From positions 124,001 through 188,000 of the forward strand of contig JAEUWI010000004.1 in assembly GCA_016791475.1 (NCBI GenBank): a DNA stretch of 64,000 nucleotides. The letters run 5' to 3'. Below the pieces are notes generated by a model. The model saw only the letters and a program-made list of their open reading frames with translations. It ran no database searches and was not told the origin of the DNA. A program made the position numbers and the translations under genes. Source of the stretch: Candidatus Hydrogenedentota bacterium (GTDB lineage: Bacteria; Hydrogenedentota; Hydrogenedentia; Hydrogenedentales; JAEUWI01). This document shows, piece by piece, positions 1 to 9,004 of the stretch (positions within the stretch are counted from its first letter, which is position 1; every line of letters begins with the position of its first letter).

Positions 1-1346
1 CGCTCCACGCTGTTGTCCCGCGAAAAACTCGACACCAGACTCCGCCCCGGTGCCTCGGGCGCCCCGGAAAAGACCGGCCTCGCCACGCCGGAAATTTCAA
101 GGATCGTCGGAAAGATATCGATAAAATGACCGACCTGTTGCCGCACTTCACCACGCGCCGCGATACCCGCAGGCCAGTGGATAATCAGCGGGGAAGAAAT
201 GCCGCCCTCGTTGGTCCAGATCTTGTGTAATCGAAAAGGCGTGTTGGCCAGACTGGAAAAGCCCGGACCCAGGCAGAGATAGGAGTCTGCAGAACCGGCT
301 TCGGCGTGCGTGTCGTGCCCCTCGCCCCGAATTAGCTGCTCCGCACTTGCGCCATTGTCCGACATGAAGAGAACAACGGTGTTGTCATAAGCCCCCATCG
401 CCTTCAGTTGCGCCAACACCCGCCCCAGCTCCCGGTCCATCCGATCAATCATGGCCGCATGGATAGCCATCTTTGTCGCCTGAAAGCGTCGTTGCTCATC
501 CGTGAGGCTGTCCCAGGGCACGGCATGGGCCACTTCCTCGGGGCCAATCCGCGCGGCAAGTTCTTCGGCAGGCACGTTGTAAGGAGGGATGATGGCAGGG
601 TCGAAGTCGGACAGGGGGCAATGAATAAGCCCCTGGTCGCTCAGCCGTTTCCAGCGCGCCTCTCGGAGCGCATCCCACCCCGCAAGGAAGCGGTCGCGAT
701 AGCGCTCTATATCTTCCGGCAGGGCGTGAAGCGGAAAATGGGGCGCGGTAAAAGCAAGGTAATGAAGAAAAGGCTGGTCCGAATGATTCGCCGCGTGCTC
801 CTTCAGAAAATCCACCGCGTAGTCCGCGATGACCCGGGTAGCATAGTAGCCACTATCCGGCGCTGGCTGGGGCAACGACACGCCGTCCAGAAAATGTACT
901 TTGGGTGAGAACACCCGGTCCTGATCCTGGAGAGAATAGGAGCGATCAAATCCATTCGCCAGCGGCTCCCCGTCCAGGTGCCACTTTCCTGTATGGTAGC
1001 AACGGTATCCCGCCTCTTTCATTATGGTGGACAACAATGGCGCCCACGAAGGTCTGCCCCCGAGGTCCTCGTCCGAAAAAGCATCCCGCCGTACCTGCTG
1101 GGCATAGTAACCTGTCATCAACGCCGCCCGCGACGGCCAGCAGCGTCCCGTTGAATAGAACTGGGCATAACGAAGCCCCCCCTCCGCCAGCGAGTCCAGA
1201 TTCGGGGTCTCTATCTCGCCCCCGTAGCACCCCGCATCGGAATAGCCCATATCATCGGCGAGAACGATGAGGAAATTCGGGCGCGGATCAGCCCCTGCAT
1301 CCGGAAGAAGCCCGACGAAGCACAAAATCAGCAACAGGTAGCGCAT
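1..1346 (-). CDS. Sulfatase, secreted, 3' end cut by the window edge
   Basis: Reading from the ATG at 1346 the protein begins with a signal peptide (MRYLLLILCFVGLLPDAGAD) and enters a sulfatase fold: metal-binding ADDMGYSD near residue 31, then TGRCWPSRAALMTG with the formylglycine cysteine at about residue 69 in the C-x-P-S-R signature, and HTGKWHL near residue 115. The family hydrolyses sulfate esters after an anaerobic-type or FGE-type enzyme converts that cysteine to formylglycine. Its substrate cannot be told; related genes in polysaccharide-degrading bacteria act on sulfated glycans. At least 448 residues are present and the C-terminus lies left of position 1. It stands alone here. Confidence 0.93.
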   Translation of the reverse strand, partial: MRYLLLILCFVGLLPDAGADPRPNFLIVLADDMGYSDAGCYGGEIETPNLDSLAEGGLRYAQFYSTGRCWPSRAALMTGYYAQQVRRDAFSDEDLGGRPSWAPLLSTIMKEAGYRCYHTGKWHLDGEPLANGFDRSYSLQDQDRVFSPKVHFLDGVSLPQPAPDSGYYATRVIADYAVDFLKEHAANHSDQPFLHYLAFTAPHFPLHALPEDIERYRDRFLAGWDALREARWKRLSDQGLIHCPLSDFDPAIIPPYNVPAEELAARIGPEEVAHAVPWDSLTDEQRRFQATKMAIHAAMIDRMDRELGRVLAQLKAMGAYDNTVVLFMSDNGASAEQLIRGEGHDTHAEAGSADSYLCLGPGFSSLANTPFRLHKIWTNEGGISSPLIIHWPAGIAARGEVRQQVGHFIDIFPTILEISGVARPVFSGAPEAPGRSLVSSFSRDNSVE

Positions 1347-1623
1347 AGAAAGTCCTTTGAAGTAAGCCGGCACCGTATCACCGCGCAGGACCATAGACTA
1401 ACACGACAAGCCCCTGAATCGGATACGCCGCCAATGAGCGAAGGCACAATTTTTAACGTCCCAGGACAGACCGAAATTCGCGTCGATTCGCAGCCACCGA
1501 TTTCACTACCTTCCGCATCCGAAGAGCAAAGTAAAATGGCGGTTACGAACATTTAGTTTAGATGATCCATCAGGATTGAGCATACGCAACACGTTCTTTC
1601 CTCCACAGATGACCCCGCAGGTG

Positions 1624-1656
1624 TGCCACGCGATCCGCCTCCGGCGGTTCGTGTGC
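1624..1656 (+). repeat. REP-like palindromic element, copy 1
   Basis: 33-nt unit: TGCCACGCGAT, then stem CCGCC, loop TCC, stem GGCGG, then TTCGTGTGC. The outer arms CACGCGA and TCGTGTG also pair (one G-T). Copy 2 at 1814-1846 on the other strand has identical outer parts but a different, still complementary, inner stem. Confidence 0.65.
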
Positions 1657-1813
1657 CCGTGGCGAAGTGTGCCTCAGATTTGGACCATAATTCGACCCGC
1701 CCTTGTGCCCCACACCGCCTTCTTGATGGTCGAAGCGGGCTCAAGGAATTTTGACGGACGAACAAGCCGCACGGTCGTGGAGCGCTCCAAAGCCTGAGGT
1801 ATCGGAACTCAAC

Positions 1814-1846
1814 GCACACGAATCGGCGTTGCCGAATCGCGTGGCA
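1814..1846 (-). repeat. REP-like palindromic element, copy 2
   Basis: Minus-strand 33-nt unit: TGCCACGCGAT, stem TCGGC, loop AAC, stem GCCGA, then TTCGTGTGC. Compared with copy 1, the 11-nt and 9-nt flanks are identical while both sides of the inner stem have changed together, keeping base pairing. Similarity continues weakly downstream (CCTCAG..TTTGGA in both). Confidence 0.65.
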
Positions 1847-1914
1847 CCTCCGTAGTGATCCTGAATATCTGAATGCCCACCCCGCACGTCTGTACTGGAT
1901 GAACCCGAAAAGCA

Positions 1915-4011
1915 TCACTCAAAGGCCAGTTTTCCCGCCCACTTAGGATCGCGCCACGCCTCAGGCCTCGGCGGAAACCAGCGCAGCCGATCCGCCTCCT
2001 GCCCGATCGGCAATTTCCGGCAGCGGTTCACCAGCGCCTTGTAAAATTTGTCCGCTCCCCCTGGATCACGGTTTGCGATGAGCCTTCCTCCTTCCCAGAG
2101 CGCCCGTGCCGTCCTCTCGTCGTTATCCGGTAAGAACTTCGCCGCCTTCCACAGGAGCTCGGCGGCGCGCCATCGATAATGAAATCGTCGATTCGGCACC
2201 GGCGCGCTCGCCGCAACCCGCCGACGTTCGTCATCGCTGGCCCAGGCGGATTTCGTGCGCGGCTCGACCGAGAACTCAAAACTTCCATTCATCACAGCCA
2301 TGTCCGGCGCGTGCGCCGTTGCGTAAAGATCGAAGCCCCATTTGCGGGTCAGCGCGGCCGCTTCCATCAGCGATTCACCGCGTGATTCTAAAGATAGATC
2401 ACGGTCATTCGATTCCCGCAAGCACTCGTTCAACCGATGGACCACGGACCTCAGCCCCGCCCCCTTCTCCAAACCATCGTCGGTCTCATAACGTTCCCTG
2501 CCGGGCACAATCGCGGGGAGATAGTTCTCGGCTTCCTTCAAACTGCCTTGTCGTACAAGCCGCCTTCCCAGCAAGTGTTCCAGTGTCTGCCCTTGCGACA
2601 GGTAATCCCGCCAGATCCTGCGCTCAGATCGCACCTCCATCCACGGCTCGTCCGAAACACGCTTCACAAATTTCGTCAGTTCATTTACTGTCAGAACGCG
2701 ATCCGCCACATAGGCCGCATCTTCGTGATATCCCCCGCGAACATAAGCTTCCAGCGCCCCCGCATAAGCCCCGATATTTAACCGGCAGGTACCCAAATCT
2801 CCCAGCACAAGCCTGCGGGGCTCAAACGGGTCACCAGAATAGTCGTAATTAGGCCAAACGTACTCCGGAGGAAACGCCTCCGTCAGCGATGCCAGAATCG
2901 CCTCCGATTCGCGCATCTTGCCTTTCCGCGCCAGCAGTTTTGCGCGAAGCCACTGACCATGAGGCTCCTTCGCGTCCGCAAACTCCAGCCACGCCTCGGC
3001 TGTCGGAATGTCCCCGGCATAATACGCCGTACACGCGATTCGTTCAGCGCCGTGGATTTCCCGTGTCGGCTTCATCGTCTTCAGCGCCTTCAGCCAGCGC
3101 CGACTTTCCCACGGATCCCCGGAATTCGCCCGCAGGGCCAGAACATTCATGCTCTCCGAATCGTTCATTTTATTGAAATCGAACGTATCTTTCCGAAAGA
3201 TCTCAAACGTGATACGCTCCAAGGCGTTACACCCACCTATACGCTCTTCGGGCTCGCACCGCTGTATATACTCGAGATACCGATGTATGGCGGAAGCGTA
3301 CTCCCCTTTCACCTCGTCTATCCGACCCAGCGCGTGCCGGCTGGCCGTCGCAAGCCCGAGCGAATCTTCGTAGCCCTCTTCCGCCAGTGTGATGGCCTGC
3401 TCAAAGTAGCGAGGCGCGATTTCCCCATCCCGCTTCAGCCAGATCTTCCCCAGCATGTACGCCGCCCACACACTCCGGTGGCAACGCTCCTCCGGCGCCA
3501 ACGCGAGCAAAGCATCCCACGCCTCCGTGGCACCAACATAGTCCCGGCCATGAAAGAGCCGTGCGCCCTCGGCATATATCGCGAACTCGGCGGGTAGATA
3601 CGCGTCCAGCTCCGGCGTAGAATAGGGCGTCGCGGGCGTCTCGTGCTGCGGACCAGGTCGCCGATAGAAATTCTGTCGCAGCCGTGCATAGCCCTCACTG
3701 ACTTCCAGCACCGTTGCCACGTCCTCGCCCGCTTCAAATAATACGGTCTCCAGCTCTTGAAGATCTTTGGGGAGCGTATCCTTTTCCCACTGCGCCGATA
3801 AGACACCCCTTTCCGGTATGGGCAATCCGACATAGCGCCCCAACTCCATTCGGAAGCTCGTGCGCGGCCAATCCAGCATCGCCTCGCCCGATCCATCCCA
3901 TACATAGCCTCGGGGAAAGTGAGGGCCGCACGCAAGAACGCAGGAGGCCTGTAGCATCAAGACAACCACTACAACAACGTGTCGCCGCATGCTCAGCCTG
4001 CCCCGTTCCAT
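1915..4011 (-). CDS. CGP-type secreted TPR lipoprotein (hypothetical)
   Basis: 698 aa. A basic N-terminus, hydrophobic core and lipobox VLAC give a lipoprotein whose mature end starts CGPHFP, a signature I recall from secreted TPR proteins of planctomycete-like bacteria. The body (about 120-640) is helical with repeated A-x-x-Y/W patterns such as AVWAAYMLGKIWLKRDGEIAPRY typical of TPRs; no enzymatic motif is seen. It begins inside the end of the upstream DUF3142 gene (19-nt overlap) with an AAGGA site 8 nt before ATG 4011, so the pair is translationally coupled. A start at 3990 (MRRHVVV) is possible. Function unknown; a scaffolding or periplasmic binding role is only a guess. Confidence 0.8.
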   Translation of the reverse strand: MERGRLSMRRHVVVVVVLMLQASCVLACGPHFPRGYVWDGSGEAMLDWPRTSFRMELGRYVGLPIPERGVLSAQWEKDTLPKDLQELETVLFEAGEDVATVLEVSEGYARLRQNFYRRPGPQHETPATPYSTPELDAYLPAEFAIYAEGARLFHGRDYVGATEAWDALLALAPEERCHRSVWAAYMLGKIWLKRDGEIAPRYFEQAITLAEEGYEDSLGLATASRHALGRIDEVKGEYASAIHRYLEYIQRCEPEERIGGCNALERITFEIFRKDTFDFNKMNDSESMNVLALRANSGDPWESRRWLKALKTMKPTREIHGAERIACTAYYAGDIPTAEAWLEFADAKEPHGQWLRAKLLARKGKMRESEAILASLTEAFPPEYVWPNYDYSGDPFEPRRLVLGDLGTCRLNIGAYAGALEAYVRGGYHEDAAYVADRVLTVNELTKFVKRVSDEPWMEVRSERRIWRDYLSQGQTLEHLLGRRLVRQGSLKEAENYLPAIVPGRERYETDDGLEKGAGLRSVVHRLNECLRESNDRDLSLESRGESLMEAAALTRKWGFDLYATAHAPDMAVMNGSFEFSVEPRTKSAWASDDERRRVAASAPVPNRRFHYRWRAAELLWKAAKFLPDNDERTARALWEGGRLIANRDPGGADKFYKALVNRCRKLPIGQEADRLRWFPPRPEAWRDPKWAGKLAFE

Positions 4012-5300
4012 TCCGTCGTTCCTTCCATGCCGGCCGTGCCAAGCAACTTAAGTCCCAATGCCGCCTGTTCATCTTTCATCCGATACCAACCCACCAGAAT
4101 GGGCGCTTGGTCAACGGGTGCGGCCCCCCGCAGGATGACAGCGTCGCCTCCCTTGGTCGCGACGAATCCGTTTACGCAGTCGGAAGCCAGCACATCACCC
4201 TCTGCAAGTGAGACTCGAATTTCAACGGCTCGGTTTGGCCGATCTTCCCCCACACTCTCGAGCCAGATCTCCGCCAGACCCGGATCGGGATAACGAATCT
4301 CAACCGAAAACCGGACACTGGGCACCCGGCCCTCCATCACCGCCGTGAGCACGGGCCATGTCCAGTTGCGGGTGTCCGAGATCACCGGCATGCGGAACCA
4401 GACCGCTCCCCGGAAGTGATCGGGCAGGTGTTCCGCCAGGGTATTTACGACCCCTGCGAGCGCTGCCGGCTCCGCGCGCACTTCCCGAAGCTGCGTCCCC
4501 GCGGGCCAGGCGGGGTCGGGTCCCTCGGCAGAGAGCCCTGCGAAGTCCCCCTTTGCGTCAAAAGCCACCTCGTAGCCATGGGTGGGCAGCGCGATGAAGT
4601 AGGGCGTCCCCAGGTCCTCCGCTCGGGCCACATACTCGGGGATTCGGGTCGTATCGCACAATACCATTGGCGTGTCGATGTCGCCCGGCCGCTCAAAGGA
4701 ATGCACCTGAAGCACATAGTAGTCCAGTCCGCGCGCCAGGGCCGAAAACGCCCCATCATCAAGCCAGGTGGGCAGCACCGTGATGGACAGGTCCAACCCC
4801 TCGGGCAATTCCGGCTTCAAGTCCCGCAGAAAATCGCGATAGTGCCGCAGGGACCGCGTCGGCGCGTCGTAGTCCAACTGAACGCCCCGCAGGCGCACCC
4901 CTGTGGCCTGTGCCGCGGTGCACCCCCTCCGAATCTCCGAGGCGACCCGCGCCACCGCCTGAGTCACGTCGGTTTCCAACCCCGCGCCAAAACTGGCGGG
5001 ATACCGGTAAACCAGCGTCACCGACAATCGCGTGCCAGCCAGCGCCGCGTAGTCCACGTCTATCGCGGGCATGCCATCCTCGTGAACGAGGACCATGAGG
5101 TGGCGCACATTCTCTGTGGCCCGCGCCAGACTCTCCCGAACCTCATCGGTCCAGAGTCGCTGCCAGACATAAAGCGCGTGAACAGGCCGCGCGCTGGGCT
5201 GCGAGCGACCGAAATCCAGTTCCCCGCTGTATAAAAAGTAGCCCGCCACGATGCAGAGGGCGACGCCCGCCGCAATCAAGTCCCATTTATATCGTTTCAC
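3993..5300 (-). CDS. DUF3142 domain protein, membrane-anchored
   Basis: 435 aa. One N-terminal transmembrane segment (LIAAGVALCIVAGYFLYSG) is followed by a DUF3142 domain: VHALYVWQRLW near residue 41, VQLDYDAPT near 143 and YYVLQVHSF near 190 fit a TIM-barrel-like fold seen in glycoside-hydrolase-like proteins, with the LDYD aspartates in an active-site-like position. The family has no established reaction that I know of. Its 3' end overlaps the CGP/TPR lipoprotein, and I recall the same pairing in other phyla, suggesting the two proteins work together at the cell envelope. Confidence 0.82.
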   Translation of the reverse strand: MKRYKWDLIAAGVALCIVAGYFLYSGELDFGRSQPSARPVHALYVWQRLWTDEVRESLARATENVRHLMVLVHEDGMPAIDVDYAALAGTRLSVTLVYRYPASFGAGLETDVTQAVARVASEIRRGCTAAQATGVRLRGVQLDYDAPTRSLRHYRDFLRDLKPELPEGLDLSITVLPTWLDDGAFSALARGLDYYVLQVHSFERPGDIDTPMVLCDTTRIPEYVARAEDLGTPYFIALPTHGYEVAFDAKGDFAGLSAEGPDPAWPAGTQLREVRAEPAALAGVVNTLAEHLPDHFRGAVWFRMPVISDTRNWTWPVLTAVMEGRVPSVRFSVEIRYPDPGLAEIWLESVGEDRPNRAVEIRVSLAEGDVLASDCVNGFVATKGGDAVILRGAAPVDQAPILVGWYRMKDEQAALGLKLLGTAGMEGTTEWNGAG

Positions 5301-5346
5301 GCCAAATATCCCCTCGGTTCCCCGTTACTATACCCCTCATCCCTTC

Positions 5347-5358
5347 GCGTGTACACGC
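5347..5358. promoter_or_regulatory. Palindrome in divergent promoter region
   Basis: Perfect 12-bp palindrome GCGTGTACACGC between the divergently read DUF3142 gene (start 5300) and DinB gene (start 5458). Its position suits an operator, but no regulator is assigned. Confidence 0.3.
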
Positions 5359-5457
5359 AAAATCCCATCACCACGGACCGTTGAACACAAGAGTCCCCGG
5401 TGCAATAATGGCCGCCCCGGAAACCGCAAGTTCCAGCCCCATCAATGGAGACTCGCC

Positions 5458-5958
5458 ATGAACATCATCGACGGAATGATCGAAGAATTGAAGCACGAGG
5501 CCGCAAACACCCGGCGCCTCCTGGAGCGGTTGCCCGACGACAAGCTGGGCTTCAAGCCCCACGAAAAGTCCTTCAGCCTCGGCGAACTTGCGAGCCACAT
5601 CACCAGCCTCCTCGGCTGGACCGGGCCCACCTGCGCACTGGACCACTTCGTGTTCAACAAAGACGAGTGGCCCACCTGGCTCGGTGACAGCGCCGCCGCA
5701 ATCGTTGCGCGCCTCGACGAGCAGGTCGAATCGGCCATCGACGCCATGAAACCGTTGAGCAACGAGGAACTCATGAAGAACTGGACCATGGCCGGCCCAG
5801 ACGGAACCGTGTTTATTTCCATGCCCCGCGTTCAGGTGCTGCGCGCCATGATCCTCAACCACCTCGTCCATCACCGGGGACAACTCACGGTGTACCTGCG
5901 CCTATGCGACGTCCCCCTCCCCGCGCTCTACGGCCCCTCGGCGGACGAGCAGCACTGA
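5458..5958 (+). CDS. DinB family protein
   Basis: 166 aa from ATG 5458, chosen because GGAG lies 7 nt upstream and homology begins at MNIIDGMIEELKHE; an upstream in-frame extension is spurious. The four-helix DinB fold places its metal-ligand histidines in HITSLLGW (about residue 44) and NHLVHHRGQL (about 138-147). Many members are thiol-dependent transferases (bacillithiol or mycothiol type) or of unknown function; the length is usual. Monocistronic, followed by the RimK triad. Confidence 0.88.
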   Translation: MNIIDGMIEELKHEAANTRRLLERLPDDKLGFKPHEKSFSLGELASHITSLLGWTGPTCALDHFVFNKDEWPTWLGDSAAAIVARLDEQVESAIDAMKPLSNEELMKNWTMAGPDGTVFISMPRVQVLRAMILNHLVHHRGQLTVYLRLCDVPLPALYGPSADEQH

Positions 5959-6213
5959 ATGACCGCGAAGATATCCGCCCATTCCCGGACCCTCAGGGGA
6001 ACGTCCGCCCGAAAGAGCCGCACCGCTGCGGGCAACTTGGGAAATGACGCCCCGGTGGTGTAAACTTCCGCCCACAACTGATGCCAAGAGAGAGGCCTTC
6101 GGCGCTGCCCCGTGCCGTCGTGCCTCTTTGTGATTCAGGGCCTGCTTTTTCGCAGGCCGGCCGGGGAGGCCCGCGCGCCTGGACGCTACACTTCACTCGA
6201 AAGGCTGATTATC

Positions 6214-6675
6214 TTGGAGAAACGGACCCCGAGAAAGACCATTATTGGCTGGACGGAGTATATCGAGCTGCCCGAGTGGGAGATCCAGGCGGTGAAGGCC
6301 AAGGTGGACACGGGCGCGCGGACGAGCGCGCTCCACGTGGAAAGCCTGAGGGAAACGAAGCCCGGATGGGTCGAGTTTGATGTCGTCTTGACGACCAAGG
6401 GCCCGCGCATTCGTCACCGGATCCATGCCGAGGTGGTGAAATGGGCCAAAGTCCGCTCCAGCACGGGGGACTACAAGCGCCGTTGCTTCGTCAGGACCAC
6501 CATCAAGATGGGGCCTATTGTTAAGGAAATTGAAATCTCTCTCGTCTCGCGCGAGAAAATGTTGTTCCGCATGTTGCTGGGCCGCAAGGCGCTGGAGAAG
6601 GACTTCGTGGTGGATGTAAGCAAGCGAAGTCTCCTCGGCAAGCCGGATAAAGGCCAGAAAAGGATTGATTTTTGA
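6214..6675 (+). CDS. RimK-associated retropepsin-like zinc protease family protein
   Basis: About 153 aa from TTG 6214, preferred because GAAAGG lies about 10 nt upstream and the conserved IGWTEYIELPEW begins shortly after; an ATG at 6112 would add a poor, non-conserved tail. VDTGARTSALH carries the D-T-G motif of the retropepsin-like 'ATP-dependent zinc protease' (DUF785) family, and MLLGRKAL is the usual distal motif. Members sit with RimK-type ligases and are thought to cleave or process their amino-acid-tagged products. Its stop overlaps the TTG start of the next gene, so the two are co-translated. Confidence 0.88.
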   Translation: MEKRTPRKTIIGWTEYIELPEWEIQAVKAKVDTGARTSALHVESLRETKPGWVEFDVVLTTKGPRIRHRIHAEVVKWAKVRSSTGDYKRRCFVRTTIKMGPIVKEIEISLVSREKMLFRMLLGRKALEKDFVVDVSKRSLLGKPDKGQKRIDF

Positions 6676-7904
6676 AAATTGCCATATTGAGCCGCAGTGA
6701 GCGCGGGTACAGCGTGCGCCGGCTGAAAGAGGCCGCCCTCGCAAGGGGCCATGAAGTAAAGCGCCTCGATACCCTCCGTTTTTCCATGACCCTGGAGCGC
6801 AACACGCCCGAGCTGTATTTTCGAGGCGCGCCCCTCTCCCATTATGACGCGGTCATCCCCCGCATCGGCCAGTCCATCACCCACTACGGCCTCGCCGTCG
6901 TGCGCCAGTTCGAGCAGTGCGGCATCTACGCGGCCAACGACTCTCTCGCTATCGCCGCCTCGCGCGACAAGCTCCGGGCCATGCAGATTCTGAGCCGCCA
7001 CGATATCGGCATGCCCCCCACCGCGTTTGTGCGCGACGAGTACGACGTGCTCCCCGCCATCGCACGGGTCGGTGGTGTGCCGGTAATCATCAAGCTCCTC
7101 GAAGGCACCCAGGGCGTCGGCGTGATCCTGGCCGAGACGTCCAAAGTGGCCGAGGCCATCATCCAGACCCTCCACAGCGCCCAGCAGAACGTGCTCATCC
7201 AGAAATTCGTGAAGGAGAGCAAAGGGGCGGATATACGCGCCATCGTCATCGGCGACCACGTCGTCGCGGCCATGCGCCGCCAGGCCCAGGCGGGTGAATA
7301 CCGCAGTAACGTGCACCGCGGCGGCACCACCCAGAGCATCAAGCTCGACCCGGTCTATGAAGAGACCGCCATTCGCGCCGCCCAGATCCTGGGACTGCGC
7401 ATAGCCGGTGTAGACATGCTGGAATCTTCCGAAGGCCCCCAGGTCATGGAGGTCAATTCCTCCCCCGGCCTGCGCGGCATCGAGACCGCCACCGGCGTCG
7501 ACATTGCCGGCGCGATCATCGCCGACGTGGAGAATCACGTCCTCTTTCCCCAGGTGGACCTTAAGCAGCGGCTCCGCCTGGCCGCGGGCTATGGCGTGGC
7601 CGAATTCACCGTGCACGACATGCCCCATCTCGAAGGGCGAATGCTCCGGGACACCGACCTGGCCGAGAAAAACATCCGCGTTATCAGCATCCGCCGCGCG
7701 AAGCACATCGTGCCCAATCCGCGCGGCGATGAGTCCATTCAAACGGGCGACACCCTCCTCTGCTTCGGGGAGCTGAGGGAGATGCGCGCCATTATCCCCG
7801 CACACGGATACGCCGCGCGCGCGATCCGAAAACCCAGAATTCGACCCATTCCGCAGAGCGCGCCGCGGATCGACGACATGGAGTTGATCGATGGCCAGAC
7901 ATAA
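6672..7904 (+). CDS. rimK: RimK-family ATP-grasp ligase with C-terminal RCK_C-like domain
   Basis: 410 aa from TTG 6672, which overlaps the preceding TGA. Residues 1-300 match RimK: MKIAILSR N-terminus, IPRIGQSITHYG, ATP-binding GGVPVIIKLLEGTQGVGV, IQKFVKESKGADIRAIVIG, and metal-binding MEVNSSPGLRGIE. RimK ligates glutamate or related amino acids to a protein or peptide C-terminus. Standard RimK is about 300 aa; here about 100 residues follow (about 315-395), with GRMLRDTDLAEKNIRVISIRR and SIQTGDTLLCFGE, which look like the ligand-binding RCK_C (TrkA_C) domain. This suggests allosteric control of ligation. Co-transcribed with the protease-like and AspA-like genes. Confidence 0.9.
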   Translation: MKIAILSRSERGYSVRRLKEAALARGHEVKRLDTLRFSMTLERNTPELYFRGAPLSHYDAVIPRIGQSITHYGLAVVRQFEQCGIYAANDSLAIAASRDKLRAMQILSRHDIGMPPTAFVRDEYDVLPAIARVGGVPVIIKLLEGTQGVGVILAETSKVAEAIIQTLHSAQQNVLIQKFVKESKGADIRAIVIGDHVVAAMRRQAQAGEYRSNVHRGGTTQSIKLDPVYEETAIRAAQILGLRIAGVDMLESSEGPQVMEVNSSPGLRGIETATGVDIAGAIIADVENHVLFPQVDLKQRLRLAAGYGVAEFTVHDMPHLEGRMLRDTDLAEKNIRVISIRRAKHIVPNPRGDESIQTGDTLLCFGELREMRAIIPAHGYAARAIRKPRIRPIPQSAPRIDDMELIDGQT

Positions 7905-8946
7905 ATCCATCACCTTCGCTGGACAACGCGTTCCCCGAGGCGAGTCCAGAAGCCTGTCCCTGCAATTCAGCGAGTCGTATCTCGGTTCGCCCGTGACCGT
8001 GCCGATCCACGTGATCCGCGCGGAGAAGCCGGGCCCCACCGTGCTGCTTACCGGCTGCGTCCATGGCGACGAGCTCAACGGCATGGGCATCATCCGCGAA
8101 GTGCTCTATGGCCACCCCCCCGTGCTCACGCGCGGCTCCCTCGTCTGCGTGCCCGTTGTTAATGTCTACGGCCTGGAGCATCACACGCGATACCTGCCCG
8201 ACCGCCGTGATCTGAATCGCGATTTCCCCGGCTCCGAGAAGGGCACCCTCTCCAGCCGCCTGGCCCATGTCATCTTCGACAAAGTCGTGCGCCAGTGCGA
8301 TATCCTCATCGACTTTCACAGCGCGGCCGTGCGGCGCACCAACTATCCCAATATTCGCGCGGACCTCTCCAATCCCGCCTGCCAGCATCTGGCCCAGACC
8401 TTCGGCTGCGAGTTGATCGTGGACGGCAAAGGGCCCATCGGCTCGCTGCGGCGCGCGGCAACCTCGGCCGGCGTCCCCTGCATTATTCTGGAAGCCGGCG
8501 AGGTCTGGAAGATCGAGCCGAGTGTGGTGGAGGTCGGCGTACGCGGCGTGATGAATATTCTCAAGAGCATGAAGATGGTCGATGGTCCTCTCGAAACCGC
8601 CCGCTATCAGGTCGAAAGCCACCGCACCACCTGGGTGCGCGCGGAACAGGGCGGCACCCTCAGCTTCAATGTGAATCCCGGCGACCTCGTGCAGAAGGGC
8701 GAGATCCTCGCCACCAACTATAATATCTTCGGCGACGAACGACGCCAGCTCGTCTCGCCGGGCGACGGCATCATTTTGGGCATGACTACCATGCCCGTGG
8801 TGAAGCCCGGCGACGCCGCATTTCACATCGCCCTGGTGCCCCGTTCTAAGCTGAAACAGATTCGCGCGAAGATTGAAGAAAGCTCGTCCCACGATCTTTT
8901 CAACCGCGTGCACAGCGATCTGGCGACCAACGTGCACCGCGTGTAA
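7891..8946 (+). CDS. Succinylglutamate desuccinylase/aspartoacylase family hydrolase
   Basis: 351 aa. Zinc ligands are visible as HGDELNG (about residue 58) and the histidine in LIDFHSAA (about 138); RRDLNRDFPG is the substrate-binding arginine motif and ILEAGE carries the catalytic glutamate. Family members remove acyl or amino-acid groups (AstE, AspA, M14-like). The last 110 residues form a beta-rich lipoyl/biotinyl-like region (NPGDLVQKGEILA). The gene starts 14 nt inside rimK, completing a ligase/protease/deacylase cassette that would add and remove amino-acid tags. Confidence 0.9.
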   Translation: MARHKSITFAGQRVPRGESRSLSLQFSESYLGSPVTVPIHVIRAEKPGPTVLLTGCVHGDELNGMGIIREVLYGHPPVLTRGSLVCVPVVNVYGLEHHTRYLPDRRDLNRDFPGSEKGTLSSRLAHVIFDKVVRQCDILIDFHSAAVRRTNYPNIRADLSNPACQHLAQTFGCELIVDGKGPIGSLRRAATSAGVPCIILEAGEVWKIEPSVVEVGVRGVMNILKSMKMVDGPLETARYQVESHRTTWVRAEQGGTLSFNVNPGDLVQKGEILATNYNIFGDERRQLVSPGDGIILGMTTMPVVKPGDAAFHIALVPRSKLKQIRAKIEESSSHDLFNRVHSDLATNVHRV

Positions 8947-9004
8947 CACAAAACGGCGCGAGCCACAACCCGGACAACGCCGGACGGACGCGGCGGCGCG
9001 GCCC

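Larger units (their letters stand above)
1347..1914. other. Intergenic region with two palindromic repeats
   Basis: No convincing gene in this 568-bp gap. Open frames on both strands are rich in Arg, Cys and Trp, as expected from non-coding GC-rich DNA, and lack ribosome binding sites. The stretch holds two inverted copies of a hairpin repeat (see entries at 1624 and 1814). Confidence 0.6.

Noticed and set aside
1553-1918. 121-aa minus-strand reading frame
   Set aside because: Odd composition, no ribosome site, and it spans the palindromic repeats; treated as non-coding.
6471-8093. 540-aa minus-strand frame
   Set aside because: Shadow of the RimK operon; the plus-strand genes have clear catalytic motifs.
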